64,000 nucleotides of DNA from Azotobacter bryophylli (GCF_042643485.1 NZ_JBHRSJ010000036.1:1-64000), one strand, 5' to 3'. Shown: positions 23,978-33,335, counted from the first letter of the stretch. Numbers and translations are program-made. Notes: generated from the letters alone by a model not told the origin.

Positions 23978-24006
23978 GGCTGGATTCTCCAGTACGGGTT
24001 TTCAGG

Positions 24007-24037
24007 CGATAAAAAACCCGCACATGGCGGGTTATCG
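24007..24037 (-). terminator. Intra-operon terminator before the tail tube gene
   Basis: AACCCGC-CATGT-GCGGGTT on the minus strand followed by TTTT, with an outer CGAT/ATCG pairing. It lies between the gpU-like and tail tube genes. Confidence 0.75.
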
Positions 24038-24073
24038 AATGTTGCGGTTATCGAGCGGGACGGCGGCCGGCGA

Positions 24074-24532
24074 TCAATCGGTCAGGATCGAGAACTCGAC
24101 GCGAACCAGAACCGTCGCCACCGCGAGACCATCGCCCGGGGGAAAAATCTCCGGCGCGGCGATCGCGACACTGTGCATGCCTGGCGATCCCCAGGAGAGC
24201 GGGCCAAGGTCCTGCGAAAGCAGGCAGCGCGCCAAGTCGAGCGTCAGGTCGTCGATGGCCTGTTCGTAGTCGATGCCGACCTGGACAGCGCCCACGACGT
24301 TGAAGGCCATCGGAATGGTGATGTCGCCGCCGCCCATGGCTTCCGGCTGTCGTGTCGACTTGTCCGGCTGCACGACGATCAGCGGAAAGCTGTGATGGCG
24401 CTCCTGCAGGATCTCGTTGACCCATCCGCTCTTGACGTTGGCTCCTGCGCCGGTCAGGTAGCCATTGTCGGGCGAGATGCTCTGCAGTCGTGCCAGCAGC
24501 GCCTGGCGGGCGGCAGTCAGAGGGTTGGTCAT
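24074..24532 (-). CDS. Tail terminator protein (gpU-like)
   Basis: 152 residues. The N-terminal helix (LTAARQALLARLQSI) is followed by a mixed alpha/beta core (HHSFPLIVVQPDKS, ITIPMAFNVVGAV, AIDDLTLDLARCL), the pattern of gpU/terminator proteins that cap the tube at fixed length and join it to the head. It overlaps the gpFII-like gene by 4 nt (ATGA), keeping lambda order E-FII-(Z)-U-V. Confidence 0.8.
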   Translation of the reverse strand: MTNPLTAARQALLARLQSISPDNGYLTGAGANVKSGWVNEILQERHHSFPLIVVQPDKSTRQPEAMGGGDITIPMAFNVVGAVQVGIDYEQAIDDLTLDLARCLLSQDLGPLSWGSPGMHSVAIAAPEIFPPGDGLAVATVLVRVEFSILTD

Positions 24533-24852
24533 CGGGTCTCCATGCAGGATGCGGTGATCATGTAGCCGTCGTCGCTGACTATCCCCTCGACGAGGTAGCG
24601 CTCAGTGCCGAGAGTGAAGACGCCTCCGCTGATCGCAGTGGATAGTTCCACCTTGCGCCAGGTAATCGCTAGCGGAATCGAAATGAACATACCGTCCGCT
24701 CCGGCGCGCTCTAGGTTTCGGTCGACGATCACCGTCACGTCAGATGCCACAGGATTGCCCGCGGCATCGAGGTAGTCGGCGAGGCCGTCGTTGAGCGCGG
24801 CCATGACGGCTGCATCGAGTGCGGCGGTCATGACGTTGAAGCTGGCGGCCAT
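24529..24852 (-). CDS. Head-tail joining protein (gpFII-like)
   Basis: 107 residues from ATG 24852 (TGATG with the capsid stop). FNVMTAALDAAVMAALND, then VTVIVDRNLERAG and LGTERYLVEGIVSDDGYM match the gpFII fold, which forms the last head ring to which tails attach. A longer frame upstream lies over the capsid gene and is rejected. Confidence 0.8.
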   Translation of the reverse strand: MAASFNVMTAALDAAVMAALNDGLADYLDAAGNPVASDVTVIVDRNLERAGADGMFISIPLAITWRKVELSTAISGGVFTLGTERYLVEGIVSDDGYMITASCMETR

Positions 24853-25853
24853 CAGGCGGTCAGCTTGATAACGGCGGTCGGCTTGGTGCAGATGTGCAGC
24901 GGGTTGGACTGCGCCTCGCCCAGCACGCCCTTGTCGAATGGCAAGCGCTCGAGCTTGCCGTAGTACGGCACGCCGAGAGTGTTGACGGTCTCCATGTAGT
25001 TGGCCGGGGCGAAGATGGTGCGGAACAGGTCCGGCACGCCCTCGGGTGCCAGGTAGGCCTCGCCATCGGCAATGAAGGCGACGCCGCCCACCTTGCCGCG
25101 GTAGCGGATCCACAAGACGCCGCCGTACTCGAACTGCTGGCGGCGATCGCCCCGCAGGGCGGCGGCGGCCTCGTGGTTGAGATAGGCCTCGCGGATGCGG
25201 CCGTCGCTGATCAGCTTGGCCCAGAAGGCTTTGCCGCACCAGGCGACGGCACCGGTGGAGCTGGCGTTGCCGAGGGCGTCTTCCTGCTTGTCCAGCGCGG
25301 CGACGATGTCGGCGTCGGCGGTCGAGGTAGCCGCGTCGGCGTTGAAGCCGATGGCCTGGCTCTGCTGGCTCAGGCCGAAGGCGGTGAACAAGTTGTTCAG
25401 CACGGTCGTGCCGTCGGCGTCGATGATCTGACCCTTGAGGGCGCCGACGCGCTGGAACTCATGGGTGGCGGCGAGCTGGTTGATGACCGGGATATATCGG
25501 GCGTTGACCACGTCCTGCACGGCCTGCAGTTCGGTGCGCGAGCCGAAGGCACGGATGCCCTGGATCTCGTCGGCGAGGATGGTGAAGGTCTGCGGCAGGT
25601 GCACGCAGTTGAACGGGATCAGCTGCCGCTTGGCGCCGTTGACCACCAGGCCGGCGGCGCCGCGGGAGGCGGCGGGGACCAATTCGAGGGTGTTGCCGCT
25701 CTTCTCGATCTGCTGGGTGACGGTAGTGCTGCCGGACTCGACGAACAGGCCGGAGTTGCTGATCTGGCCGGGGATGTGCGGCTCGTCGTTGAGGCCGGCG
25801 ACCAGGTTCTGCACGCTGAACGCTTCGTCTTCGAAAATGCTGATTTCTGCCAT
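24852..25853 (-). CDS. Major capsid protein (gpE-like)
   Basis: 333 residues of the phage major capsid protein E family. Recognisable parts are FSVQNLVAGLNDEPHIPGQI near the start, the E-loop region with STTVTQQIEKSGNTLELV, and GKFW-like segments such as GKAFWAKLISDGRIREAYL. It assembles the procapsid, with gpD-like protein added later. It directly follows the decoration gene and, as usual for gpE-type phages, the ClpP-type protease upstream supplies scaffold processing. Confidence 0.93.
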   Translation of the reverse strand: MAEISIFEDEAFSVQNLVAGLNDEPHIPGQISNSGLFVESGSTTVTQQIEKSGNTLELVPAASRGAAGLVVNGAKRQLIPFNCVHLPQTFTILADEIQGIRAFGSRTELQAVQDVVNARYIPVINQLAATHEFQRVGALKGQIIDADGTTVLNNLFTAFGLSQQSQAIGFNADAATSTADADIVAALDKQEDALGNASSTGAVAWCGKAFWAKLISDGRIREAYLNHEAAAALRGDRRQQFEYGGVLWIRYRGKVGGVAFIADGEAYLAPEGVPDLFRTIFAPANYMETVNTLGVPYYGKLERLPFDKGVLGEAQSNPLHICTKPTAVIKLTA

Positions 25854-25917
25854 GGGATGGGCTCCAGAAAGAATGAACCCCGCCGTGGCGGGGTTGGGGG
25901 TGTCGGGGTAGTCGGGA

Positions 25918-26265
25918 TCAGCGGCAGACGATGCCGAGGGCCAGCAGGTCGGCTTCGCCGGCGGCGTCCAGGCCGGTGAGCAGGGCGCGCTTCACTTCGG
26001 CGTCGCGGACGATGCAGAGCGCGCGCTGCTCCGCCGTCGAGCTACCCACCGGGGCGTAGAGCACGGCGCCGACGACTTCGGTTCCGTCGGTAGCGGCCGG
26101 CGCATAGGGGGCATAGAGGCCGGTTGCCGTGACCTTGCCCAGCAATTGGCCGGCGGGCAGCACCACAGTGGTGGCGGCCAGGGTGATTTCTTCCCGCGAG
26201 CGGGTGCCGTTGGCCTCCGAGAGGAGGACTTCGCCGGCGTGGACGCCTTCGGTTTTGATGGTCAT
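25918..26265 (-). CDS. Head decoration protein (gpD-like)
   Basis: 115 residues of the HDPD family. GEVLLSEANGTRSREEITLA is the signature N-terminus that binds the expanded capsid, and the core has VLPAGQLLGKVT. It stabilises the filled head as trimers at threefold sites. It overlaps the protease stop by ATGA. A weak hairpin at 25876-25895 (GGCGGGGTT arm) separates it from the capsid gene. Confidence 0.9.
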   Translation of the reverse strand: MTIKTEGVHAGEVLLSEANGTRSREEITLAATTVVLPAGQLLGKVTATGLYAPYAPAATDGTEVVGAVLYAPVGSSTAEQRALCIVRDAEVKRALLTGLDAAGEADLLALGIVCR

Positions 26266-27389
26266 TTACGAGCTCCTTTCGAGGCTTGGTTGCGGCGCGC
26301 GTAGATCGCGCCGGGGTCGACGGCTTTGACGCCGGTGGGTGGCGGCTCGGTGGCCGGAGGGGTGTTGTCGATCTCGCCGAAGCCGCGGCCGACCAGCTTG
26401 TCGAACAGCGTGGCGCGGGCGCCGTCGGCATCGAGGCCGGCGCTGATCAGCGTCTTGGCTTCACCCGGCAGGCGGGCGGCGATGCATAGTTCGCGCACGG
26501 CCTTGGCGCGGGCCAGCTCAGCCTGCACGGCGGCGCGGCTCTTGAGGCCGCTGGCTTTGATCAGCACCTCGGTCAGGTCGGCGAGGCCGGCCTGCTGGCA
26601 GCCGGCGGCGAGTTCTGCGGCAAGGGCCAAGGCCTCGGGTTCGGGCTGGGGAGCCGGATCGGGCTCGGGGGCTGGGTCGGGCTCCGGGGTCGGCGGTTCG
26701 TCCTGCTGGGCGAGCAGCTGCTGCGGGGCGTGCTGGTAGCGATTGAGGATGCGGTTGTGGCCGAGGCTGGCCTTGATGCCGCTGCCGGCGGTGACCTCGT
26801 CGACGAAGCCCATGGTCTGGGCCTCGACGGCGGTGAGCCAGGTTTCCGCGGCGATCAAGCGGCGCAGCTCGGCATCGTCGATGGTCAGCGGCCGGTGCTG
26901 GTAGCTGGCGACGATGCCTTCGAGAGCCTGGTCCATGATGTCGGCGACCTTGCGCAACTCCTCGCTGTCGCCGGCGGCGTAGGTCCAGGGGTTGTGGATC
27001 ATGAACAGGGCGTTGTCGGCCATGGTGACACGGCTGGCACCGCTGGCGACCACGCTGGCCGAGCTGTAGCAGGCACCGTCGATACGCGCGGTAACGCGCT
27101 CGCCAAGACGCTGCAGGGCATTGTGGATGGCGATACCGTCGAACAGGTCGCCGCCTGGGCTGTTGATGGCGACGGTGACCGGCGAGATGCCGTCGTCCTG
27201 GGCCTTGAGGTCGCGGATGAAATCGGCGGCGGTGATGCCCCAGAAGCCAATGTCGCCGTAGATCTCGATTTCGATGCGGCGCTGCTCGCCCTCGCCAGCC
27301 GCCTGGATACGGTACCAGTGCTGGTCGGCCGAGGCCTGGGCGCCCGGGGCGCGATTGAGGATGCGCGGGTGTTGCCGTTGCTGATTCAT
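26262..27389 (-). CDS. Head maturation protease, ClpP/S14-like, probably with scaffold tail
   Basis: 375 residues. The N-terminal 190 residues form a ClpP-like domain: INSPGGDLFDGIAIHNAL, the nucleophile Ser region GACYSSASVVASGA, and His in MIHNPW. The C-terminal half is Pro/Glu/Ala-rich (PEPDPAPEPDPAP) followed by helices, like lambda gpC where a scaffold (Nu3) is made from the same gene. An internal start for a separate scaffold is possible but not obvious. It overlaps the portal stop by 4 nt. Confidence 0.9.
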   Translation of the reverse strand: MNQQRQHPRILNRAPGAQASADQHWYRIQAAGEGEQRRIEIEIYGDIGFWGITAADFIRDLKAQDDGISPVTVAINSPGGDLFDGIAIHNALQRLGERVTARIDGACYSSASVVASGASRVTMADNALFMIHNPWTYAAGDSEELRKVADIMDQALEGIVASYQHRPLTIDDAELRRLIAAETWLTAVEAQTMGFVDEVTAGSGIKASLGHNRILNRYQHAPQQLLAQQDEPPTPEPDPAPEPDPAPQPEPEALALAAELAAGCQQAGLADLTEVLIKASGLKSRAAVQAELARAKAVRELCIAARLPGEAKTLISAGLDADGARATLFDKLVGRGFGEIDNTPPATEPPPTGVKAVDPGAIYARRNQASKGARK

Positions 27390-28846
27390 GGGTTCGGATC
27401 CTGTGGGTCGGTGATCGCGGCGTCCGTGGCGGTGCTGCCGTAGTGCAACCCGAGTGTCTCGGCCCGGGCGTTGTCTTCGGCGTTTTCCTGGTCGATCTGC
27501 TCGGCGTCGTAGCCGCTGCGCAGTACCACCTCGCTGCGACTGGTGAAGCCGGCGGCGACTTCCATCTGGCGGGCCTGCACGTCCTGCACCGGGTTGATGT
27601 AGGCCCAGCCCTGCGGTACCCAGCGGGTGCGCAGATAGTCGCGCCGGCGGGTGCTGTAGTCCGGCAGGGACAACGCGCCGGACAGGTAGGCCATGTCGAG
27701 CCAGGCGGCGCGGACCGGGCGGCAGAGCTGATGCACGTAGAGGCCGAACTGCAGCTGCTCGATGCGCCGGCGAAACTCGTTGAGGACCACGCGCATGAGG
27801 CGGTCGTTGACCCCGCGCATGTCGCCGGTGAGCAGCTCGTAGGGGATGCCCACGCCGGCCGCGGCGGCCTGCAGCTGTTGCCGCATGAAGTCGACGTAGG
27901 TGTTGCCGGCGTCCGGCGGGTCGCTGAACTCGACCTCCTCACCGGGCAGCAGCTCCTGCATGGAGCCGGGTTCGAGACCGACCATCGGGGTGCTGCCGTC
28001 GCTGTCGTACTGCGCGGCCGTGCCGGTGATGGGGTCGAGGCTCTGGAACGAGGCATCCTGCGCCGGCTTGCGGATGAAGCCGGCGAACAGGTTGGACACC
28101 TCCTGGCGGAACAGGACGGCGTCGTCGTAGTTGTCCAGCGACTTGAGCCGCAGCAGGACCGGGGACAGGCGCGGAACACCGCGCAACTGGCCGGCCTCGG
28201 TGGGCTCAAAGATATGCAGCACCTCGGAGGCCGGCACGCGCACCAACTGCGGGTACTGGCCGGCGTCCAGAGCATCGCCGGGATGCCGGCGGTACATCCA
28301 ATAGGCGACCCGGCGGCCGAGCAGGTCGAACTCGATACCGGCCTTGATGCGGTTGCCGCTGCGGGTGGTCTCGGTCTTGTCCAGGGGGACGAAGTCCGGG
28401 GGCAGCACCTGCAGCTGCAGGGGGACGGCGAGGCCGTCTTCCGGCCGGCGCGGGCGCAGGCGGACGAAGCATTCGCCGCTCTCCTCCACCATGCGCGCGA
28501 TCTGTGCCTGCTGACCGTAGAAGTCGAGCAGGCCATCGGCGTCGGACTCTTCGACCCAGTCTTCCCAGAGGTCGTGCAGGGCACTGCGCAGGTCCTTGTC
28601 CTGGGTGCGCGCACGCGGGGTGATACCGGTGCCGATCAGGTTGCTGACGCGGCGGTCGATCGCACTGTAGGCGTAGGGGTCGTTGCGCACAGCGGCCCGG
28701 GCACGCTTGCGCAGAGTGCGCAGGGCGGGCACGGCGAGAGTGTTAAGCGCGGCGTCGGGGGCATCCCAGCCGGCGGCGCGGCGCCCGGTACCGGCGGCGT
28801 CGTAGCTGGCCTTGATGCGCTTGGGGGTGAGTTTGATTCGGCTCAT
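27386..28846 (-). CDS. Portal protein (gpB-like, lambda family)
   Basis: 486 residues. Lambda-type portal signatures are NDPYAYSAIDRRVSNLIGTG and PYELLTGDMRGVNDRLMRVV, followed by the clip and crown regions and an acidic C-terminus. It forms the dodecameric ring through which DNA is packed and released. ATG 28846 overlaps the gpW stop (TGATG). A long frame on the opposite strand is a GC-rich shadow. Confidence 0.93.
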   Translation of the reverse strand: MSRIKLTPKRIKASYDAAGTGRRAAGWDAPDAALNTLAVPALRTLRKRARAAVRNDPYAYSAIDRRVSNLIGTGITPRARTQDKDLRSALHDLWEDWVEESDADGLLDFYGQQAQIARMVEESGECFVRLRPRRPEDGLAVPLQLQVLPPDFVPLDKTETTRSGNRIKAGIEFDLLGRRVAYWMYRRHPGDALDAGQYPQLVRVPASEVLHIFEPTEAGQLRGVPRLSPVLLRLKSLDNYDDAVLFRQEVSNLFAGFIRKPAQDASFQSLDPITGTAAQYDSDGSTPMVGLEPGSMQELLPGEEVEFSDPPDAGNTYVDFMRQQLQAAAAGVGIPYELLTGDMRGVNDRLMRVVLNEFRRRIEQLQFGLYVHQLCRPVRAAWLDMAYLSGALSLPDYSTRRRDYLRTRWVPQGWAYINPVQDVQARQMEVAAGFTSRSEVVLRSGYDAEQIDQENAEDNARAETLGLHYGSTATDAAITDPQDPNP

Positions 28847-29070
28847 CAGATCCCCTTGCCTCGACTGTAGAGCCGGGAGACACGCGAGCGCGGTGCGGCG
28901 GCGCTGGCTTCGGCGGCGGCCTGCTCGGCGTACTGGACTTCGAGCAGGCGCAGGCTGTCCAGATCGCCGCGCTTCAGGCTGCGGTCGCCGCGGCGCACTT
29001 CCTGGCCGTTCACGAGGAGGTCCTGGATCGCGGCCTGAACTTCGGCCAGGCGTTGGGCGGCTGTGGTCAT
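28846..29070 (-). CDS. Head-tail connector gpW-like
   Basis: 74 residues, the usual gpW length. RLAEVQAAIQDLLVNGQEV, then GDRSLKRGDLDSLRLLEVQY is the gpW pattern of two helices around a beta hairpin. It binds below the portal and is needed for tail attachment. It lies directly before the portal gene, as in lambda. Confidence 0.88.
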   Translation of the reverse strand: MTTAAQRLAEVQAAIQDLLVNGQEVRRGDRSLKRGDLDSLRLLEVQYAEQAAAEASAAAPRSRVSRLYSRGKGI

Positions 29071-29095
29071 AGTGGCCTCGGTGCGTCAGGTGGTG

Positions 29096-29437
29096 CTATT
29101 GGGCGGGAGACAGGCGGATCTGGCGCTCGGATTCGACCTCGAAGTCGTAGATGAACATGAGGCCTACCCGTGGAAAGAGCTGGGAGTACACATCTATTGC
29201 GTACTCCAGCAGTCGCTTCCTCTGACGCTCCTGAAGTGAACAACGCTGGCAGATTTCCTTCACCGCGGTACCCAAGATCAGCATGCGGGCTACCAAGCTC
29301 TTTGTCTGGTGCCCGTTCATGGTGTCTTGATAGCCAAAGGAATCTGGGAAGTCTGCCAGTGCCCATGCCATCTCAAAGTCAGCCTTGGACATCAGCTCAA
29401 TGCGCTTCAGCTGCCGCAAGCTTTCAGTAGTTATCAT
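29096..29437 (-). CDS. Unknown protein inserted between terminase and gpW
   Basis: 113 residues from ATG 29437, with GAGG six nt upstream. It is largely helical (LRQLKRIELMSKADFEMAWALA, then TKSLVARMLILGTAVKEICQRC), with SLQERQRKRLLEYAIDVYSQLF near the end. Lower GC than the flanking gpA and gpW genes, which are normally adjacent, so this is probably an accessory insertion. No family is recognised. A regulator or anti-host factor is possible but unsupported. Confidence 0.65.
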   Translation of the reverse strand: MITTESLRQLKRIELMSKADFEMAWALADFPDSFGYQDTMNGHQTKSLVARMLILGTAVKEICQRCSLQERQRKRLLEYAIDVYSQLFPRVGLMFIYDFEVESERQIRLSPAQ

Positions 29438-29450
29438 GAGGTACCTCACG

Positions 29451-31409
29451 CTATCGACGGTTGAGATAGCCGCTAACGGAGCGGCGGCGCCCCAGCGCGA
29501 CCGGCGCCGGAGCGGCGGGCGGCGGGCTGGCGGTTTTCAGTGGCGCAGGTACGGGTGCTTCTTCAGCATTGGCCTGGGCGTCGAATAGACTGCCCTGGCT
29601 GACTGCCTGGCGCAGCTTGGCCCACTCGGCCTCGCGGTAGCGGTTGAGGCCGAGCAGGTGGGCCATGGCGAGGTTGTAAACCAGCAGGTCCAGCGCCTCG
29701 TTGCGGTCGGCCTTGCCCTTGATCCACTCGATGCGCTTGTGGCCCTTCACGTAGCGGGCGATCTTGCGCTCGGCGACGGCCTGGTCGTAGAAGTCGTCCG
29801 GCAGGTCCTTGCTGAAGTGCAGGGCACCGGGGCCTTCGCCCAGGGCATAGCGGTTGTAGATCCAGTCCTTGGCGGTGTCGGTGCCGATCATCCACAGCTC
29901 GGCACCTTCCTTGTGGGTGGTGCCGCGCCAGGTGACGTCGACCTTCGACGGGCGCTGGGCGAGCACCGGGCGCCCTGCCCGGCTCGAGCCCTTGAGCGCG
30001 AGCACGTTCCGCCAGCGGCGCAGGCGGGTGAACTGGTAGACCTCGTCGGTGTGGTGGCCGCCGGAGTCGATACCGGTGGCGCAGATGGCCATCTCGACCC
30101 CGCTGACGTGGCGGTAGCGGACCTTCAGCTTCTCGTCGAGCAGCGCCCAGGTGCGTTCGTCGGCCGGGTCGCCCATGATCACCTGATGGTCGACCACCCA
30201 GCGCTCCATGCCCTCGCCCCAGCCGATCACCAGCAGTTCCAGCCGGTTGTGCTGGGTGTCGACGGCGGCGGTGAGGATCAGCGCGCCGCGCGGCACGCTG
30301 CCCAGCGGGTAGTCCTCGGCGCGGGCCTTGAGCTCGCTGGCCTTGGTCATCTCCTGGGCGGCGTCCCACAGGCGGGCCAGGCGGGTGTTGTAGAACACCT
30401 GCATGGGTTCGAGGTCGCCCTTGTCCTGGGCGGCCTTGGCTTTGTCGTACTGCTTGGCCAGGCCGAGCCAACTGACCCAGCCCAGCGGGGCATACAGGGC
30501 GTTGAGGGTGAAGCCGACGGTCTCGCCGTCGCCCTCGGCATGCGCCCGCCATTCGCCGCGGGCGAGCATCTCGCCCTTGTGGTGTTCGTCGATCAGGCAG
30601 CCGCAGGTGCAGCACAGGTATTGCACTTGGCGGTAGTCGTCGGTGTACTGGAGGTTTTCCCACTCCAGCACCTGCCGCTCGCCGCAGTGCGGGCACGGCA
30701 CGTAGTAGTGGCGCTGGTCGCTCTGGGCGAACAGGTCGGCGATGCGCGAGGCGCCCTTGATGGTGGGCGAGCTGGAGAAGTAGACCTTGGCGTGGCGGCC
30801 GAAGGTGCTCGCGCGGGTTTCGGCCAGTTCGATCGGGTCGCCTTCGTTGTCGACGTCGACGTCCCAGCGGTCGATCTCGTCGCCGTAGATGTAGCGGGCG
30901 GCCAGCTCGGCAAGGTTGGACGCGGAGCCGGCGGTGGTGGCATACAGAGTGCCGCCTTCAAACTCCTTGGTATCCATGGTGTTGCTCGCATTGCGCGAGC
31001 GTGGCGCGGCGACCCGCTTACGCAGCACCGGGGTGGCGTCGATGGTCTTGCCGACGCGGCCGCTGACGCGCTTGGCCAGGGCTAGGCTGGGCAGCAGCAT
31101 GAGGATGTTGGCCGGGGCCATGTGGATGCAGCCGCCGATCCAGTTGAGGGCGATCTGCGTCTTCATCAGCTGGGAGGCGACCATGGTCACCACGCGCTTG
31201 GCCGGGTGGCTGGGCGACAGGCAGCGCATGGGCTCGCGGGCGTAGGGCGTGCGCTCCGTGCGGTACGGGCCGGGTTCGGCGGCGCCGGTCTCGCGGGGGA
31301 TGCGCATGTACTGGTCGGCCCACTCATCGACCCAGAGTTCCGGGTCGGGTTGCAGGCCGCGCAGGTAGGCCGAGCGGTACTGCTCGGCACCGTCGGCATA
31401 CCGGGTCAT
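29451..31409 (-). CDS. Terminase large subunit (gpA-like)
   Basis: 652 residues, the usual GpA length. Packaging ATPase motifs lie in the N-terminal third (VVTMVASQLMKTQIALNWIG; YGDEIDRWD as Walker B), followed by a zinc-ribbon-like CPHCG with CCTCGC. The C-terminal nuclease part contains LTAAVDTQHNRLELLVIGWG and ATGIDSGGHHTDEVYQF with its acidic residues. It cuts concatemers at cos and drives packaging with Nu1, encoded 4 bp upstream. Confidence 0.94.
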   Translation of the reverse strand: MTRYADGAEQYRSAYLRGLQPDPELWVDEWADQYMRIPRETGAAEPGPYRTERTPYAREPMRCLSPSHPAKRVVTMVASQLMKTQIALNWIGGCIHMAPANILMLLPSLALAKRVSGRVGKTIDATPVLRKRVAAPRSRNASNTMDTKEFEGGTLYATTAGSASNLAELAARYIYGDEIDRWDVDVDNEGDPIELAETRASTFGRHAKVYFSSSPTIKGASRIADLFAQSDQRHYYVPCPHCGERQVLEWENLQYTDDYRQVQYLCCTCGCLIDEHHKGEMLARGEWRAHAEGDGETVGFTLNALYAPLGWVSWLGLAKQYDKAKAAQDKGDLEPMQVFYNTRLARLWDAAQEMTKASELKARAEDYPLGSVPRGALILTAAVDTQHNRLELLVIGWGEGMERWVVDHQVIMGDPADERTWALLDEKLKVRYRHVSGVEMAICATGIDSGGHHTDEVYQFTRLRRWRNVLALKGSSRAGRPVLAQRPSKVDVTWRGTTHKEGAELWMIGTDTAKDWIYNRYALGEGPGALHFSKDLPDDFYDQAVAERKIARYVKGHKRIEWIKGKADRNEALDLLVYNLAMAHLLGLNRYREAEWAKLRQAVSQGSLFDAQANAEEAPVPAPLKTASPPPAAPAPVALGRRRSVSGYLNRR

Positions 31410-31413
31410 GGGA

Positions 31414-32001
31414 TCAGCTCTGCGGGTTGATGGCGTGCTCGAGGTCGGCGGCGCTCAGGCGCTGGGCGTCCTCGAGCACGCGGCGCAGGCCGGCGGTCAG
31501 TTGGCGTTCGAGTTCCCAGGGGTCGCTGACCGCGGCCAGCTCGGCGCTGATCTGCTTGGGCAGGCCGAGCAGCAGGTCACGCAGCATACGGCCGGTGGCG
31601 AAGGCGGCGTTCTCGACCACGGCACGCTCGACCAGCTCGCCGTCGCTCTTGCGGGATTCGTTCTCGGCCAGGCGCGCCAGGTAGTGCTCGCGGCGGGCGC
31701 GGGCTTTCTGGAAGTCGATGGCTTCGCCGTCATTACCCGCGGGCGGCGGCGGTGGATCCAGCGGCGGCGCGGCTGGGGCCAGATGGGCAGTCACGCCGCG
31801 CTCGACGCGCTCGCGCTGGTGGCGGTCGGCAACGCCGGCTTTGCTGGGGTCGGCGGTGCGCTGAAGCAGGGCCTCGGTGGCGGCGACGTCGACCTTGCCG
31901 TCGGCCGTCAGGACCAGGCGGCCCTGCTTGGCCAGCTTGCCAACGTACTGGCGCGACCAGCCGCGGCTTGCCGCAAACTCCGTTCTGCTAAGAGTCATCA
32001 T
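31414..32001 (-). CDS. Terminase small subunit (Nu1-like)
   Basis: 195 residues. The N-terminal winged helix-turn-helix (LSRTEFAASRGWSRQYVGKL) should bind the packaging site. The C-terminal part (about 140-190) interacts with the large subunit. A cos site is expected nearby, most likely in the 130 bp before the gene or in the gap at 33.4-33.9 kb, but I cannot locate it. Confidence 0.88.
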   Translation of the reverse strand: MMTLSRTEFAASRGWSRQYVGKLAKQGRLVLTADGKVDVAATEALLQRTADPSKAGVADRHQRERVERGVTAHLAPAAPPLDPPPPPAGNDGEAIDFQKARARREHYLARLAENESRKSDGELVERAVVENAAFATGRMLRDLLLGLPKQISAELAAVSDPWELERQLTAGLRRVLEDAQRLSAADLEHAINPQS

Positions 32002-32130
32002 GGGGAATACCTGTCAACCGAGGCGTAAACCTGTCAACCCGCGTCAACTAACTTGGCAACCCAGCCGCTACCGCGAGAGCGCGGCACGAATTACCCGTGA
32101 ACTCTCAACGTCATAGGGGCCCCCGGCGCT

Positions 32131-32880
32131 TTACTTTGCTGTAGCCAGCGCCTTGGTCATCGCCTGCTCGAACTCGCGCTGCAGATGCGCCTTGACGATG
32201 TTCGCAGCGATCTTTTCGAAGGGAATGCGAACCTTGTAGTACGGTGCGTCGACAAACAGAAACACCGGGCGGATCGCATCGCCCCATCTGGTGGCCTTGC
32301 GTTCCCAGATACCGCTGCTGCGGTCCAGACCATGCAGAACAAAGAAGCGGTCGGCATTTCCCTTGCGCCGGCTGCGCCTGCTATTGGTGGCGTTGGCCTT
32401 GTAGCCGGAAGTCATCTCAGCAGCCCCGAGTCCAGACAGCACCTTCTTGGCTAGCCCGCCGGTGATGTTGCCGTACTGGTTCAGGAATTCCTTAGCGGGG
32501 ACGGCGTATTGATTCGGTTTCATGATCTGCCTGGAGATCAGCGCCTTCTCGAAGCGCTTGTGCCGGCGAGCTCCGCCAAGCACAGCAGGCTGCATGTAAC
32601 GATCGGCCGGAATTCCGGACGACCACGAGTCCTTGAACCAGACTCTGGCCTCCAACCTTGCCTTGGTTGCCGGCTTGACGAACACGCTGCTCATCGTGAT
32701 CGGCGTTGGCCTATCGAGCCGCGCCCGCATCACATCCAACGTACCCTTCTTGACTAATTGAGCCGTGCGGGTAAGTGCTAAAGCAGTAGCAAACGGGATT
32801 TGCTTCTTGGCTAGATCCGACAGCTTGCGACTGATTTCCCCCACATCGACATGGGCCGAGATCTCAATCGAATTTGCCAT
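32131..32880 (-). CDS. gpZ-like minor tail/neck protein (tentative)
   Basis: 249 residues, Lys/Arg-rich. DLAKKQIPFATALALTRTAQLVK near the start resembles the N-terminus of minor tail protein Z, and RYMQPAVLGGARRHKRFEKALI plus KNRR-type basic runs fit. Lambda gpZ lies after FII, so the location before the terminase is unusual. A possible alternative is another tail-completion protein. It is co-directional with the late operon, between holin and Nu1. Confidence 0.6.
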   Translation of the reverse strand: MANSIEISAHVDVGEISRKLSDLAKKQIPFATALALTRTAQLVKKGTLDVMRARLDRPTPITMSSVFVKPATKARLEARVWFKDSWSSGIPADRYMQPAVLGGARRHKRFEKALISRQIMKPNQYAVPAKEFLNQYGNITGGLAKKVLSGLGAAEMTSGYKANATNSRRSRRKGNADRFFVLHGLDRSSGIWERKATRWGDAIRPVFLFVDAPYYKVRIPFEKIAANIVKAHLQREFEQAMTKALATAK

Positions 32881-32883
32881 AGG

Positions 32884-33267
32884 TTACATCCCCGTCTCAT
32901 CCCGGAACTCCTTGACCATCTCCGGCAGCGGTACCGACCGGCGCGCCTCGCTCCAGTTGAACCAGGCCCGCACGATCACCCAGGCCGGCAACCCGCAGGC
33001 GAAGATGATTCCGCCGATGGCCACCATGCCGATGTCGTCCAGCATCCAGCTGGTCAGATCGAACCAGCGCACCACCCCGGCACCGCCGCAGATGCTGGAG
33101 ACGATCGTGCAGATCATCGCCACGACGAACTCGCGCGTTGTGCGCGGGGTCGTCATCGCCATCACGACGAACGCCACCACGGCGGAACCGATAGCGGCGA
33201 GGATGCCCAGCTTGTACAGCGCGATACCGCCGGCAGCGGTCGAGGCGGGTTCAGTCATTGTCTGCAT
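32884..33267 (-). CDS. Putative holin
   Basis: 127 residues from ATG 33267 (AGAGGG upstream). ATG 33258 would give 124. Three membrane segments at about 14-38 (GIALYKLGILAAIGSAVVAFVVMAM), 47-66 and 79-98, with a charged C-terminus (VPLPEMVKEFRDE), fit a class I-type holin. As the first gene of the late operon it lies 20 kb from the endolysin-spanin group, which is known in other Pseudomonas siphophages. Membrane pore formation is inferred. Confidence 0.7.
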   Translation of the reverse strand: MQTMTEPASTAAGGIALYKLGILAAIGSAVVAFVVMAMTTPRTTREFVVAMICTIVSSICGGAGVVRWFDLTSWMLDDIGMVAIGGIIFACGLPAWVIVRAWFNWSEARRSVPLPEMVKEFRDETGM

Positions 33268-33335
33268 GCTCGATAGCCCTCTCGGGCGAATAGTTGTCCA
33301 GCGCCCCGTCATCGCCGGGGCAGGACCGCAGGAAT

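Noticed and set aside
27443..28870. 475-codon plus-strand open frame
   Set aside because: Antisense to the portal gene; composition is that of a shadow frame.
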